NCBI RefSeq assembly: GCF_950100655.1
Contig: NZ_CATNLY010000034.1
Coordinates: 310,001 to 374,000 of the forward strand
DNA length: 64,000 nt
Origin: Pleomorphomonas sp. T1.2MG-36
GTDB taxonomy: Bacteria; Pseudomonadota; Alphaproteobacteria; Rhizobiales; Pleomorphomonadaceae
Direction: 5' to 3'
Part shown: in pieces, positions 1-10,600 of the stretch
Layout of the letters: every line of letters begins with the position of its first letter
How positions within the stretch are numbered: position 1 is the stretch's first letter
Position numbers and translations under genes: made by a program
The notes under the pieces: model-generated
The model's input: only the letters and a program-made list of their open reading frames with translations
What the model was told of the DNA's origin: nothing
Databases searched by the model: none

Positions 1-246
1 GCGGAAGATCGAGAAGACCGCCCGGTCGGAGAGATGGTCGATGGCGTAGTCTCGCCATTCGCCGGCCGCCACCATGCGGCCGTAGACCTTCAGGATTTCG
101 GAGAGTTCGTGCCGGTCGAAGGCGACATAGGGAGCCTCCCGGACCGCTGGTCGGGGGTCGGCTGGCGTCGGCGCGGTCTCGCGCGCCAACGCAACCAGAT
201 TTGCGGGTTCACCCGCCTCCTCGTTGATCTCGCCGCTCAAGCGCAC
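1..246 (-). CDS. DUF2794 family protein (partial, C-terminus outside the window)
   Basis: The N-terminal 82 codons of a leftward gene cut by the window edge. The reading frame stays open to base 1 and carries the conserved core of this short alphaproteobacterial family: a YVAFDRHELSEIL stretch, then VYGRMVAAGEWRDYAID and a DRAVFSIFR end. The function of the family is unknown. The start is taken as GTG at 246; a TTG two codons later (240) sits 5 nt after GGAGG and is an equally good choice, while an in-frame stop lies just upstream of both. It lies 82 bp downstream of the NAD-glutamate dehydrogenase gene in the same direction, a pairing I recall from rhizobial relatives. Confidence 0.8.
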   Translation of the reverse strand, partial: MRLSGEINEEAGEPANLVALARETAPTPADPRPAVREAPYVAFDRHELSEILKVYGRMVAAGEWRDYAIDHLSDRAVFSIFR

Positions 247-328
247 CTCCGGCCGCGATCGTCACGTCACCGTCATGATTGCGCCGGCAGTCCCCGAATG
301 CAACGAGGAAACGGGACCTCGAAGACCG

Positions 329-3300
329 TCATTCGGCCAACTCGGCAACGAGACCGGCCGCCACCGTCAGTTTGGCCACCGTCGGCGGTCCGACGAGGAG
401 ATCGCCAATGAGCTGTCTCAGGCGGCCGATTCGCGCTTCGCGCGCCGTGGTCCACAGATCGGCGCCCCCCTCGGCGATCGCCCGGGCGACGATGCGGCGA
501 CGGGAGGACGCAAAGCTGCGGCGGGCAATTTCCGCCGCTTGTCCTTCGTAAAGATCGGCCGGCCGCACCAACCCAGCCAGACGACCGACGAGATCGGCAG
601 AGATCGCTTCGTCGATCGCCACCATCACGGGCAGGACTTCGTCGACGGCGCGGCCAACCTCTTCGCCAATGACGATCAGGTCGAGGCTTCCGAGCTCGGC
701 CGGCAGGCTGGCAAGCCGCATCGCCAGCCGCTCCGGCACACCGGCGGCAACAAGCTCCGAATCGACCTTGCCGGCGGGCGCGCTGTCACGGAAGCTGCGT
801 ACACCCCCGGCCAACCGCTCGATGGAGGACGCCAGATCGCCTTCCGCCTTCACGTTCTGCGCCACCCACAGGGCGGCGTCCGTCAGGAAGTCGGCGACGC
901 GACGGCGCAACTCCACCCAGACGGCACCGGTAACCTTGCCCTCAAGGGCATCGATTTCCGCCGTTACCGTATCGGTCCCGAAAGCCGCCGCCGCCACGAC
1001 CAGAGCACGCACCGCCGCCTGGGCGTCGACATCGGCTTCATCACCAAGTCGGCTGACGAAAGTCGGCCCGGCCGCATCGACCGCCGCGCCGGCAATGCGG
1101 GTGGCGAGAATGTCGCGGGCCAGACGGTGAGCGGAAATATCCTCGGCAAAGCGCGCCCGCATGGCCGGCGGGAACGCATGGTTCAGCCAGTCGTTGAGAG
1201 CCGGATCGTCGATCAGCCGCCCCGACAGAAGCTCGTCGGACAGCATCAGCTTGGCATGCGCCATCAGGATCGCGGTTTCCGGCCGCGACAAGGTTTCGCC
1301 GGCAGCGGCCAGACGGCCGGCGGCCACCTCGTCGGGCAGCCCCTCGCGCCGGGGATCGAGCAGCCCGCGCTCCGCAAGCACGGCCGACAGACGCATCAGG
1401 CGCGGCAGTTCGCCGGAGCCGCGCGCGCGCGTCACCGACAACGCCACCACCTGCCGGCGACAGAGCCGCAGCACGCTGGCGGCGATGTCGTCGGTCATGC
1501 CGGCGAGCAACTCATTGCGCTCGGCAAGCTCCAGCCGGCCGGCTGCCATCGCCCGGCCGAATGCGATCTTGATGTTGACCTCGGCGTCGGAGGTGGCAAC
1601 ACCGCCGACATTGTCGATGGCATCGGAGTTGATGCGGCCGCCGCGCCGAGCGAAATCGACCCGTGCCCTCGGCGTCATGCCGAGATTGGCTCCCTCCCCG
1701 ACAACGCGGGCTCGGAGGTCGCCGGCCGAAACGCGGACGCCATCGTTGATGCGGTCGCCGACGTCAAGGTTGCTCTCGTCACCGCCGCGCACGAAGGTGC
1801 CTATGCCGCCGAAGAACAACAGATCGACCGGCGCCCTGAGAAGGGCGGCGACGAGTTCGTCGGGGCTGAGCGCGTCGGCTTTGACACCCAGCACCGCCCG
1901 CGCCCCGGCCGAAAGCGCGACGGACTTCTGCGTTCGCGAGAAAACCCCGCCACCGGGCGACAGCTTCGTCGCATCGTAGTCCGCCCAGCTCGAACGCGGC
2001 AGGGCAAACAGCCGCCGCCGCTCGGCAAGCGCCGCCTCGGCGTCGGGAGCGGGATCGATGAAGATATGCCGGTGATCGAAGGCGGCGACGAGCTTCAGGG
2101 AGGGCGACAGCAGCATGAAGTTGCCGAACACGTCGCCCGACATGTCGCCGACACCAACGGCGGTGAAAGGATCGACCTCCGCGTCGAGGTCCAGTTCGCG
2201 GAAATGCCGCTTCACCGCCTCGAAGGCGCCGCGCGCCGTGATCCCCATCTTCTTGTGGTCGTAGCCGGCCGAACCGCCGGAGGCGAAGGCGTCGGCCAGC
2301 CAGAAACCGCGCGACAGCGCGATGCGGTTGGCGACGTCCGAAAAACTGGCCGTGCCCTTGTCGGCCGCCACCACGAGATAGGGATCGTCGCCATCGTAGC
2401 GGACGGTATCGACCGGCGGCACGACGGCGTCCTCGACGATGTTGTCGGTGAGATCGATCAGCGTTCCGACATAACGCTCGTAGGCGGCGATACCAGCCGC
2501 CGCGCGATCGGCGCCGGCAGCGATGCGCCGCGCGACGAAACCGCCTTTGGCACCCACCGGCACGATGACCGCGTTCTTGACCTGCTGCGCCTTGACGAGA
2601 CCCAGGATCTCGGTGCGGAAATCTTCAGGACGATCGGACCAGCGCAGACCGCCGCGCGCCACCTTGCCGAAGCGGAGATGAACGCCTTCGACGTCGGGCG
2701 CATGCAGCCATATCTCGGCAAAGGGTCGTGGCGCCGGCAGGCCGTCGATCCGCGCGGCGTCGAACTTGAATGCCATCACCGGATGCGGATCGCCGTCGAC
2801 ACCGATCTGGAAGAAGGTGGTACGGGTCGCCGCTTCGATCAGGTTGGCCAGCCGGCGAAGGATGCGGTCGTCGTCGAGGATCGGCACCTCTCGGAGAGCC
2901 GCCTCGAGTTCGCCGCGCAACGCCGCGAGCCGGGCCGCGCGATCCCCCGCGAAGGTCGGGTCGAAGCGGGCGCTGAACAGTGCGACGAGGAGCGTTGCGA
3001 CGCCCGCATTGCGCACCAGCGCCTCGGCGACGTAGGCGTGGCCATGGGCAAGGCCGACCTGGCCGAGGTAGCGGGCGAGCGCCCGCAGCATGGCGATCTC
3101 GCGCCAGCCCAGGCCGGCAACGAGCGTCAGCGCATTGAGCCGGTCGCTGTCGGCCCTTCCGAGCCAGACCGCCATGAACAGCGCCTTCAGCCGGTTGCCA
3201 TCGCGGGAAAGGTCGACGTCGACGCCGTCGGCGCGACGAAGCGCCATGTCGTGCAAAACGATGGTTTCGCCCGAACGCCCGATCTCGAAGGTCTTTTCCT

Positions 3301-5074
3301 CGAGCACCGTGAAGCCCATCGCTTCCAGCACCGGCACGCGGGCCGAAAGCGGCACCGGTCCGCCGCGGCTCATCAGGCGCATGGAGACGCGGGGCGACGG
3401 CAGGCCACCGCCGATGAGGTCGACCGCCGTCCAGCGATCGCCAGCAAACAGTTCGAGAAGGGCCACGTCGGCAACCGCCATCTCGGCGGAATAGCTCGCA
3501 CGATAGGCCTCCGGGAAGGCGCGGGCATAGAGCTCGATCAGCTTGCGGCCGCGCGCCGGGCCGAACTTCGCCCGGCAGGCGTCGGCGAAGCCGTCGCACC
3601 AATTGCGGGTGATGCGGGCGACCGCCGCTTCCAGTTCCGCCTGGGCAACAGCGGGCGTCGGCCCGTCGTCACGGCCGATAATGTAGTGAACGCGGGCGAG
3701 CGGCCCTTCCGGGAACGCCGGGTAGACCGACGAGACGCGACCGTCGAACGCATCCGCGAGATAGTTGCCGATGGCGAGCCGGGTGTCCGTGTTGTAGCGG
3801 TCGCGCGGCACGTAAACCAGAAGAGAGACGAAACGGTCGAACTTGTCCCGGCGGGCCAGGACCCGGATGCGCGGCCTCTCACCGAGCTCCAGGATGGCCA
3901 GCGAAAAATCGAGAAGCGTGTCGAGGTCCACCTGGAACAGCTCGTCGCGCGGATAGCTTTCCAGAATGTTGCGCAGCGCTCGCCCCGAATGGCTTTCCGG
4001 ATCGAAACCGGCGCTGGCCATGATTGTTCCCACCTTGCGTCGAAGGTAGGGAATGGAGTGGGTGGAGCGGGTGTAGGCCGACGCCGTGAACAGCCCAAGC
4101 AGGCGAATTTCGCTGACAAGACGGCCATGGGCGTCGTAGCGCTTGATGCCGATGTAGTCGAGATAGGCGTGGCGATGGACGCGCGCCTTGACGTTGGCCT
4201 TGGCGACGATCAGCGGCTCGGCCTGCCTGAGGAACTCGGTGATCTCCGGCGTCACCTGCACCATTTCGCGGCCGCGCCGCAGCACCCGCACCTCCGGATC
4301 GCGCAGCAAACCGTAGCCGCCCGTGGGAATGAGCGAGGTTGGTTCGGCGCTGCTTCCACCGGCACCGACGGCATATTCCCGAAGGCCGAGGAAGGTGAAA
4401 TTATCGGCGTTGAGCCAGTTCAGGAACTCGACCGCTTCCGCCACCGCCTCCGGCGGCAAGGGCGGCGGCGTGTGCCGGTAGACGTTGATCACCGACTTGA
4501 CCAGCGCCTGCATGCGCGGCCAGTCGTCGACGGCGGCGCGCACCTCGGTGAGCAGGCCGTCGAGCCGCGTTTCCAGCTGGGCCGCGGCGATGGCATCGGG
4601 TAGGCGGGCAATGTGAATGTGGATGAAGCTCTCGCGATTGGCATCCGGATCGTCGCCGATCGACAGGAGGCGGCCGCTCATGCCGCGCACCACGGAGAGA
4701 ATCGGGTGCACCATCAGGCGCACCTCGATGCCGGCGTCGGTCAGTTCCTGCATGACCGAGTCGACGAGAAATGGCATGTTCTCGTTGAGAACGTCGACGA
4801 CCGTCACTTCCCTGCGATGACTGGCTTCCTCGTCCCACGTGGGGTTGTAGATGCGGATCGAGTGGATGCCCGGCACCCTCAGCGACAGGCTCGACATCGC
4901 CCCTTCGGCGAAGGCGACCAGTTCGTTCGCCGTATAGGCAACCACGTCCTCGGCGGCGCCCTTGCCATACAGGGTCTTCAAAAGGCTGGCGACTTCCGGC
5001 CTGCTGCCGCTGGCGGCCAGGTCGGCCGCCTCATCGAGGCGCGCCTCCTTCAGCACTTCCATCACGCGCTTCAT
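329..5074 (-). CDS. NAD-specific glutamate dehydrogenase, large 180-kDa class
   Basis: Oxidatively deaminates glutamate to 2-oxoglutarate with NAD; the large class acts mainly in glutamate catabolism. The 1581-residue length fits the class (gdhB in pseudomonads, GdhZ in Caulobacter). The N-terminal third carries ACT-like regulatory segments (MPFLVDSVMQEL, LMVHPIL). The catalytic part shows GGLRWSDRPEDFRTEILGL, the glycine-rich lysine motif VGAKGGFV, and the GDMSGDVFGN segment followed by AAFDHRHIFIDP. The residue after GDVFGN is Phe986 where family members I know have Gly. The ATG at 5074 is chosen because GGGAG lies 6 nt upstream; a TTG two codons earlier is less likely. It is monocistronic or leads into DUF2794. 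Confidence 0.95.
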   Translation of the reverse strand: MKRVMEVLKEARLDEAADLAASGSRPEVASLLKTLYGKGAAEDVVAYTANELVAFAEGAMSSLSLRVPGIHSIRIYNPTWDEEASHRREVTVVDVLNENMPFLVDSVMQELTDAGIEVRLMVHPILSVVRGMSGRLLSIGDDPDANRESFIHIHIARLPDAIAAAQLETRLDGLLTEVRAAVDDWPRMQALVKSVINVYRHTPPPLPPEAVAEAVEFLNWLNADNFTFLGLREYAVGAGGSSAEPTSLIPTGGYGLLRDPEVRVLRRGREMVQVTPEITEFLRQAEPLIVAKANVKARVHRHAYLDYIGIKRYDAHGRLVSEIRLLGLFTASAYTRSTHSIPYLRRKVGTIMASAGFDPESHSGRALRNILESYPRDELFQVDLDTLLDFSLAILELGERPRIRVLARRDKFDRFVSLLVYVPRDRYNTDTRLAIGNYLADAFDGRVSSVYPAFPEGPLARVHYIIGRDDGPTPAVAQAELEAAVARITRNWCDGFADACRAKFGPARGRKLIELYARAFPEAYRASYSAEMAVADVALLELFAGDRWTAVDLIGGGLPSPRVSMRLMSRGGPVPLSARVPVLEAMGFTVLEEKTFEIGRSGETIVLHDMALRRADGVDVDLSRDGNRLKALFMAVWLGRADSDRLNALTLVAGLGWREIAMLRALARYLGQVGLAHGHAYVAEALVRNAGVATLLVALFSARFDPTFAGDRAARLAALRGELEAALREVPILDDDRILRRLANLIEAATRTTFFQIGVDGDPHPVMAFKFDAARIDGLPAPRPFAEIWLHAPDVEGVHLRFGKVARGGLRWSDRPEDFRTEILGLVKAQQVKNAVIVPVGAKGGFVARRIAAGADRAAAGIAAYERYVGTLIDLTDNIVEDAVVPPVDTVRYDGDDPYLVVAADKGTASFSDVANRIALSRGFWLADAFASGGSAGYDHKKMGITARGAFEAVKRHFRELDLDAEVDPFTAVGVGDMSGDVFGNFMLLSPSLKLVAAFDHRHIFIDPAPDAEAALAERRRLFALPRSSWADYDATKLSPGGGVFSRTQKSVALSAGARAVLGVKADALSPDELVAALLRAPVDLLFFGGIGTFVRGGDESNLDVGDRINDGVRVSAGDLRARVVGEGANLGMTPRARVDFARRGGRINSDAIDNVGGVATSDAEVNIKIAFGRAMAAGRLELAERNELLAGMTDDIAASVLRLCRRQVVALSVTRARGSGELPRLMRLSAVLAERGLLDPRREGLPDEVAAGRLAAAGETLSRPETAILMAHAKLMLSDELLSGRLIDDPALNDWLNHAFPPAMRARFAEDISAHRLARDILATRIAGAAVDAAGPTFVSRLGDEADVDAQAAVRALVVAAAAFGTDTVTAEIDALEGKVTGAVWVELRRRVADFLTDAALWVAQNVKAEGDLASSIERLAGGVRSFRDSAPAGKVDSELVAAGVPERLAMRLASLPAELGSLDLIVIGEEVGRAVDEVLPVMVAIDEAISADLVGRLAGLVRPADLYEGQAAEIARRSFASSRRRIVARAIAEGGADLWTTAREARIGRLRQLIGDLLVGPPTVAKLTVAAGLVAELAE

Positions 5075-5098
5075 CGACAACTCCCGTCGCCCCGGACG

Positions 5099-5175
5099 GG
5101 CCGGCGCCGGCCATGGCGCCGCTCCGGCCGATCAGGGAAAGACGCAACCGGATAGGCGGCGGCAAGGCCGCCGCC
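5099..5175 (-). other. Strong inverted repeats in the leader of the glutamate dehydrogenase gene
   Basis: Two structures sit in the 196-bp gap between the acidic-protein gene and NAD-GDH. Bases 5155-5175 form a perfect 9-bp GGCGGCGGC stem with a 3-nt loop, and 5099-5112 is a perfect 14-bp palindrome, GGCCGGCGCCGGCC. Neither is followed by a T-run on the minus strand. The first could end transcription of the upstream gene inefficiently; the second lies in the dehydrogenase leader. In sequence this GC-rich, chance remains possible. Confidence 0.35.
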
Positions 5176-5270
5176 CGTATGTTCGTGGCATCCAGTGAAC
5201 CCCGTCCGCGCGTCGAATCCAATTCGCGCTGTTGCGGACACGGCGCCGGCCGCTTCGAACGAAGCCGGTC

Positions 5271-5582
5271 TCATTCCCCCTCGTCGTCGAACTGATCGAT
5301 ATCGACGAGGAACATGATGTTGGCGCCCTCTTCGTCGAACTCGTCACCATCCTCGCCTTCGATATCATCCTCGATATCGTCGATCTCGCTGAAGGCGTCG
5401 ACCTCGTCCTCGGTGGCCTGGCGGATGACGAAGGCGGAAACACCGTCCCACACGGGGCTGCCGGCGCTCGTGAAGCCGCGAATGTCGTCGAGGAAATCTT
5501 CGCTTTCGAAGATTTCGCGCGCTTCCGCCTCGTCGGCGTCGGTGGTGGCGATCGCGATGCCGGCGATTTCGAGCGTGTACAT
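5271..5582 (-). CDS. Small acidic protein of unknown function
   Basis: A 103-residue, strongly acidic protein starting MYTLEIAGIAIATTDADEAE. Its C-terminal half is dominated by Asp and Glu (for example DDIEDDIEGEDGDEFDEEG) and ends in a short hydrophobic stretch plus DQFDDEGE. No signal peptide or membrane segment is visible and I do not recognise the family. The ATG at 5582 has GGGAG 6 nt upstream; longer frames exist but lack such a site. Coding is supported by this ribosome site and the strongly biased composition. It lies between the YihY gene and NAD-GDH, all leftward. Confidence 0.65.
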   Translation of the reverse strand: MYTLEIAGIAIATTDADEAEAREIFESEDFLDDIRGFTSAGSPVWDGVSAFVIRQATEDEVDAFSEIDDIEDDIEGEDGDEFDEEGANIMFLVDIDQFDDEGE

Positions 5583-5693
5583 GGCTGTCTCCCAATTGTC
5601 CGGACAAGACGACCGGACGGAAAAGTCAATGGTTGGCATCGGTGGCCGCGGACCCGGACGGTCCGGCGACATCACCGCAGCCTACGGCTTCCA

Positions 5694-6575
5694 TCATGGC
5701 TCGGGGGATGTCAATGGTTCCTCCGACGAACCCGCTTCGGCAACGCGCCGACGCCGCTCGACGAGCGCGGCGTTGAGCGTTGCGCCGTAAAGCAGAATGA
5801 GGGCCATGAGATAGAGGAAGACGATGGCCGTCATCACCCCCGCAAGGCCAGCGTAGGTCGAGGCGTAGTTGGCGAAATCGGCGAGGTAGAGCGAGAAGCC
5901 GTAGGCACCGGCGATCCAGGCCGCGAGCGTGAGACCGACGCCGGGCAATATCTCGGCGATGCCCCGCCGACCGGCCGGCAACCAGAGATGCGATGCGACG
6001 AGGCCGCCGCCAGCGATCAGCAAGGTCAGGCCGAAGCGCAGGAAAGTCAGCGGCCAGGCGAGGTCCTCGATCGCCGGCACCAGATGAACGAGCGTCTTCC
6101 ATGCCACCGGCGCCAGCACCACCAGAAAGGCGATGGTCAGGAACGTCAACGTTCCCAGAACCACGAAGCCGATGCTCTCAAGGCGCAGGAGAATGAAGTT
6201 GCGGTTCTCGACCATGCCGTAGGCGCGATTGAGGCCGACGCGCATCGCCTCGACGCCGGACGAGGCGAACCACAGCGCCAGCGCTACGCCGATGGTCAGC
6301 ACGTCGCGACGCGGCACCAGCAGCACGTTCTTCACCTCGTCGGCGATCGGACCGGCGATGCCGGCCGGCACGCTCTCGAAAATCAACGCCACCACCGTTG
6401 CCGACAGCGCGCTGAGATCGAAGAAGGCGGCGATGGCCGTGAGGAAGATCAGAAACGGGAAGAGAGCCATCAGGGAAGACAGGGCAACGTGCGAGGCAAT
6501 GGCCCAGCCGTCGGCGGCGCTGAAGGTCAGGGCGGCCCGCCAGAACGGGCCGATGAGGTGTCCGATAGCCCGCAC
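5694..6575 (-). CDS. YihY/BrkB family inner-membrane protein
   Basis: A 293-residue polytopic membrane protein. The family signature DGWAIASHVALSSLMALFPFLIF lies near residue 20, five further hydrophobic segments follow, and a short charged tail begins ALVERRRR. Members were once mistaken for tRNA ribonuclease BN; their role is unsettled, and transport or envelope functions have been proposed. GTG at 6575 is chosen because GGGAG lies 7 nt upstream and the family signature then begins at the usual distance from the N-terminus. The gene is divergent from the inositol-monophosphatase gene, with about 130 bp between the two starts. Confidence 0.88.
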   Translation of the reverse strand: MRAIGHLIGPFWRAALTFSAADGWAIASHVALSSLMALFPFLIFLTAIAAFFDLSALSATVVALIFESVPAGIAGPIADEVKNVLLVPRRDVLTIGVALALWFASSGVEAMRVGLNRAYGMVENRNFILLRLESIGFVVLGTLTFLTIAFLVVLAPVAWKTLVHLVPAIEDLAWPLTFLRFGLTLLIAGGGLVASHLWLPAGRRGIAEILPGVGLTLAAWIAGAYGFSLYLADFANYASTYAGLAGVMTAIVFLYLMALILLYGATLNAALVERRRRVAEAGSSEEPLTSPEP

Positions 6576-6704
6576 GGCTTTTCTCCCAATTCCCTGAACA
6601 AGTTGGGCGAAGCGGAGCGAAATGCAAGAGTTGGCGTCGGCCGTTTGTCTTGCTCCCGTCGCCCTTTGGGTGCATTCCATGCTGCAGATAATTCGGAGTT
6701 TGCA

Positions 6705-7532
6705 ATGACTGTTACCCGTCAGGACATCGATTTCCTCGTCGCCACCGCAAGGGCGGCGTCCGAGATCGAGATCATGCCGCATTTCGCCAATCTTACCGCC
6801 GCCGAGATCAAGACCAAGGCGCATGCCTCCGATTTCGTCACTGTGGCCGACATCGCGTCCGAGGCACTGATCGAGAAGCGCGTCCGCGCCGCCTGGGGCG
6901 ACGATTTCCTGTTCGTCGGCGAAGAAGTCATGGAGCGGGAGCCGACGCTGATCGACCGGCTGATGGATGCGCCGCGCGCCGTCGTGGTCGACCCCATCGA
7001 CGGAACCTTCAACTATGCCAACGGCGTCCCCGCCTTCGCTGTGATCATTTCGGTCATCGAGCATGGCGAGGTGAAGGGTGGCCTCATTTACGATCCGGTC
7101 CGTGGCGACGCCGCCTGCGCGATCGACGGCGGCGGGGCATTCCTCGTCGGTCAAGGCCGGCCGGACCGGCCGCTCCATGTGGCGCCGGCCGCACCGCTCT
7201 CCGACATGCAGGGCTGCGCCGGTTGGTATTATGCCTCGCCAGAGGAACGAGAGCGGCTGCTCGGCGGCTTCGGACGTACCTGGGGAATCATGAACTACCG
7301 CTGCGGCGGGCAGGAGATGCGGCTGCTCGTCGATGGCCGCATTCACTTCTGCTACTACCACAAGCTGTCACCGTGGGATCAGGCCGCCGGCTGGCTGATC
7401 CACCGGGAAGCCGGTGGCCATTCCGCTCTGCTCGACGGTTCTCCCTATCGTCCCGATCTCAGGGCCGGAGGCCTCCTGATGGCGCCCGACAAGACCAGTT
7501 GGAACGAGCTCGCGACGGCGCTTCGCGGCTGA
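6705..7532 (+). CDS. Inositol monophosphatase family phosphatase
   Basis: A Mg-dependent sugar or nucleotide phosphate phosphatase of 275 residues. Metal-site motifs are in order: GEE near residue 73, VVDPIDGTFNY (Asp-Pro-Ile-Asp-Gly-Thr) near 98, and SPWDQAAG near 220. The substrate cannot be read from the motifs: inositol-1-phosphate, histidinol phosphate and 3'-phosphoadenosine 5'-phosphate enzymes all share them. ATG at 6705 has GGAG 6 nt upstream; the frame stays open far upstream but runs across the divergent YihY gene, so the short start is right. A clear terminator follows. Confidence 0.9.
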   Translation: MTVTRQDIDFLVATARAASEIEIMPHFANLTAAEIKTKAHASDFVTVADIASEALIEKRVRAAWGDDFLFVGEEVMEREPTLIDRLMDAPRAVVVDPIDGTFNYANGVPAFAVIISVIEHGEVKGGLIYDPVRGDAACAIDGGGAFLVGQGRPDRPLHVAPAAPLSDMQGCAGWYYASPEERERLLGGFGRTWGIMNYRCGGQEMRLLVDGRIHFCYYHKLSPWDQAAGWLIHREAGGHSALLDGSPYRPDLRAGGLLMAPDKTSWNELATALRG

Positions 7533-7578
7533 ACGAGTTTCAGCAGCAACGGGGCGCGCCCCCCCGGAAATATGAGAT

Positions 7579-7606
7579 GGCCGGCTTTCGCCGGCCACCC
7601 CTTTTT
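7579..7606 (+). terminator. Rho-independent terminator between convergent genes
   Basis: A perfect 7-bp stem GGCCGGC with a TTTC loop at 7579-7596, then ACCCC and a five-T run at 7602-7606. It lies 47 bp after the stop of the phosphatase gene and 21 bp beyond the stop of the convergent pyruvate carboxylase gene, so it fits the rightward transcript. The leftward strand has no T-run after the hairpin. Confidence 0.75.
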
Positions 7607-7626
7607 AGTGCAATGGGGCCTAGCCC

Positions 7627-10600
7627 TTATTCGCCGAGCACCACCAGCAGGTCCTTGGCGTCGATCTGGGCGCCGGCGGCGACGAGAACCTCGGTGACGG
7701 TGCCGTCGCGCTCGGCGTGAATGGACGTTTCCATCTTCATCGCCTCGATGGACAGCAGCACGTCGCCCGCCTTCACCGTCTGGCCCGCCTTCACCGCCAG
7801 CGTCGACACGACGCCCGGCATCGGCGCCGCCACGTGGCCCGGATCGCTGGCATCGGCCTTGCGGCGCTGCGCTCGCACCGAAGCCGCGCTCGAGCGATCG
7901 GGCACGCGCACCATGCGCGGCTGGCCGTTGAGTTCGAAGAACACCCGCACCATGCCCTCGTTGTCCGGCTCGCCGATTGCCTGGCAGATCAGCACCAGCG
8001 ACTTGCCGCGCTCAAGCTCGATGTTCAGCTCGTCGCCGGCCTGCATGCCATAGAAGTAGACCGGCGTCGGCAACACCGAGGTCGGCCCATAGGTCTCCTG
8101 CGACTTGGCAAAGTCGAGGAACACCTTGGGATACATGAGGTAGCTGGCGAGGTCCTGATCGGTCGGCGCCCAGGAAAGCTTCTCGGCCAGCTCGGCGCGC
8201 GCCGCTTCGAGGTCGACCGGCGGAATCAGCGATCCCGGCGGCACGGTGATCGGCTCGGCCCCCTTCAGGATCTTGGCCTGAAGCTCCTTCGGCCAACCGC
8301 CGGGCGGCTGTCCAAGGTCGCCGTGGAACATTTCGACGACCGAGTCGGGGAAGGCGACATCCTTCTCCGGGTCGAGAACATCCGCCGGAGTGAGCGCGGA
8401 GGAGACCATCAGAAGCGCCATGTCGCCCACCACCTTCGACGACGGCGTCACCTTGACGATGTCGCCGAACATGCGGTTGACGTCGGCATAGGTCTTGGCC
8501 ACCTCGTGCCAGCGTGTTTCCAAACCAAGGGCGCGGGCCTGTTCCTTGAGGTTGGTGAACTGGCCGCCCGGCATCTCGTGGAGGTAGACCTCCGAGGCCG
8601 GTCCTTTGAGGTCGTTCTCGAAGGCGGCGTACTTGTGGCGCACCGCCTCCCAGTAGAAGGAAATGCGGCGAATGGCCTGCTGGTCGAGACCGGTCGGCCG
8701 AGGCCCGCCTTCGAGCGCCGCCACGAGCGAGCCGAGGCAAGGCTGCGAGGTGTTGCCGGAGAAGGCGTCCATGGCGGCATCGATGATGTCGACGCCCTCC
8801 TCCACCGCGGCCAGCACCGACGCTGCGGCGATGCCGGAGGTGTCGTGGGTGTGGAAGTGGATCGGCAGGTCGGTGGCCTCGCGCATCGCCCGGAACAGTA
8901 CGCGGGCCGCCGCCGGCTTCAACAGGCCGGCCATGTCCTTGATGGCGATGATGTGGGCGCCGGCATGCTCCAGCTCACGCGTCATGCCGACGTAATACTT
9001 GAGGTCGTACTTGGCGCGGTCGGGATCGAGGATGTCGCCGGTATAGCAGATGGCCGCCTCGAGCACCTTGCCCTGGTCGAGCACGGCGTCCATCGAGACG
9101 CGCATGTTGTCGATCCAGTTGAGGCAGTCGAACACACGGAACACGTCGACGCCGCTGGCGGCGGCCTGCTGCACGAAATGGCGGACGACGTTGTCGGCGT
9201 AGTTCTTGTAGCCGACGCCGTTCGAGCCGCGCAGCAGCATCTGCATCAGGATGTTGGGCGCCTTGTCGCGGATCTTGGCCAGACGCTCCCACGGATCCTC
9301 GGTCAGGAAACGCATGGAGACGTCGAACGTTGCGCCGCCCCAGCATTCCAGGCTGAACAGACCCGGCAGCCCACGGGCGTAGGCCTCGGCGATGTTGGCC
9401 ATGTCATGGGTACGCATGCGCGTCGCCAGAAGCGACTGGTGTCCGTCGCGCATGGTGGTGTCGCTGACCAGCACGTTGGTCTGCTCGCGAATCCACTTGG
9501 CGAGCGCCTCCGGCCCGCGCGAGGTCAGAAGATCGCGCGTGCCCGGGGTGATCCCGCCGGAGAAGGTCGGCACGACCGGCTTCGGCCCCTCACCCGGCTT
9601 CGGGCGGCTGCGGGTCTCCGGATGGCCGTTGACGGTGACATCGGCGATGTAGGTCAGCAGCTTGGTCGCCCGGTCCTTGCGCTTCACCAGCTGGAACAGC
9701 TCCGGCGTCTCGTCGATGAAGCGGGTGGTGTAGCGGTTCTGCTGGAACTTCGGGTGCGAGATGATGCTCTCGAGGAACGTGAGGTTGGTGGCGACGCCGC
9801 GAATGCGGAATTCGCGCAGCGCCCGCATCATCCGGTTGATCGCCTCGATGGGAGTCGGCGCCCAGGCGGTGACCTTCTCGAGCAGCGGATCGTAAAAACG
9901 GGTGATCACCGCGCCGGCATAGGCGGTGCCGCCGTCGAGGCGGATGCCGAAACCGGTGGCGCCGCGATAAGCGGTGATGCGACCGTAGTCGGGAATGAAG
10001 TTCTGCTCCGGATCCTCGGTGGTGACGCGGCACTGCAGCGCGTGACCGTGCAGGCGAATCTCGTCCTGCACCGGCACGCCCGACTCCGGCGAGCCGATCT
10101 TGGCGCCTTCGAGAATGCGGATCTGGGCACGCACCACGTCAATGCCGGTCACCTCCTCGGTGACGGTGTGCTCGACCTGGATGCGCGGATTGACCTCGAT
10201 GAAATAGAACGAGCCACTATCGGAATCCATCAGGAACTCGACGGTGCCGGCGCTGTAGTAGTTGGCCGCCTTGGCGATGGTGACGCCGTAGCTGGTGATT
10301 TCCTCGCGCTGGGCGTCGGTGAGGTAGGGCGCCGGCGCGCGCTCGACCACCTTCTGGTGGCGCCGCTGCACCGAGCAATCGCGCTCGAAGAGGTGGACGA
10401 TGTTGCCGTGGGTATCGCCGAGGATCTGCACCTCGACGTGACGGGCCCGTTCCACCAGCTTTTCGAGGTAGACCTCGTCCTTGCCGAAGGCCGCCATTGC
10501 CTCGCGCTTGGCCGTCACCACTTCGCGCAGCAGCGTCGCTTCGTCGCGAATGACGCGCATGCCGCGGCCGCCGCCGCCCCACGACGCCTTGAGCATCACC

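Noticed and set aside
224..4603. A 1459-residue open frame on the plus strand
   Set aside because: It lies opposite NAD-GDH, which has clear motifs over its whole length. The product is Arg/Gly/Asp/His-rich with no recognisable domain; such frames arise from GC-rich third positions.
5071..5274. A 67-residue ORF between the acidic-protein gene and NAD-GDH
   Set aside because: Spans the hairpins of the leader and has no recognisable features; likely chance.
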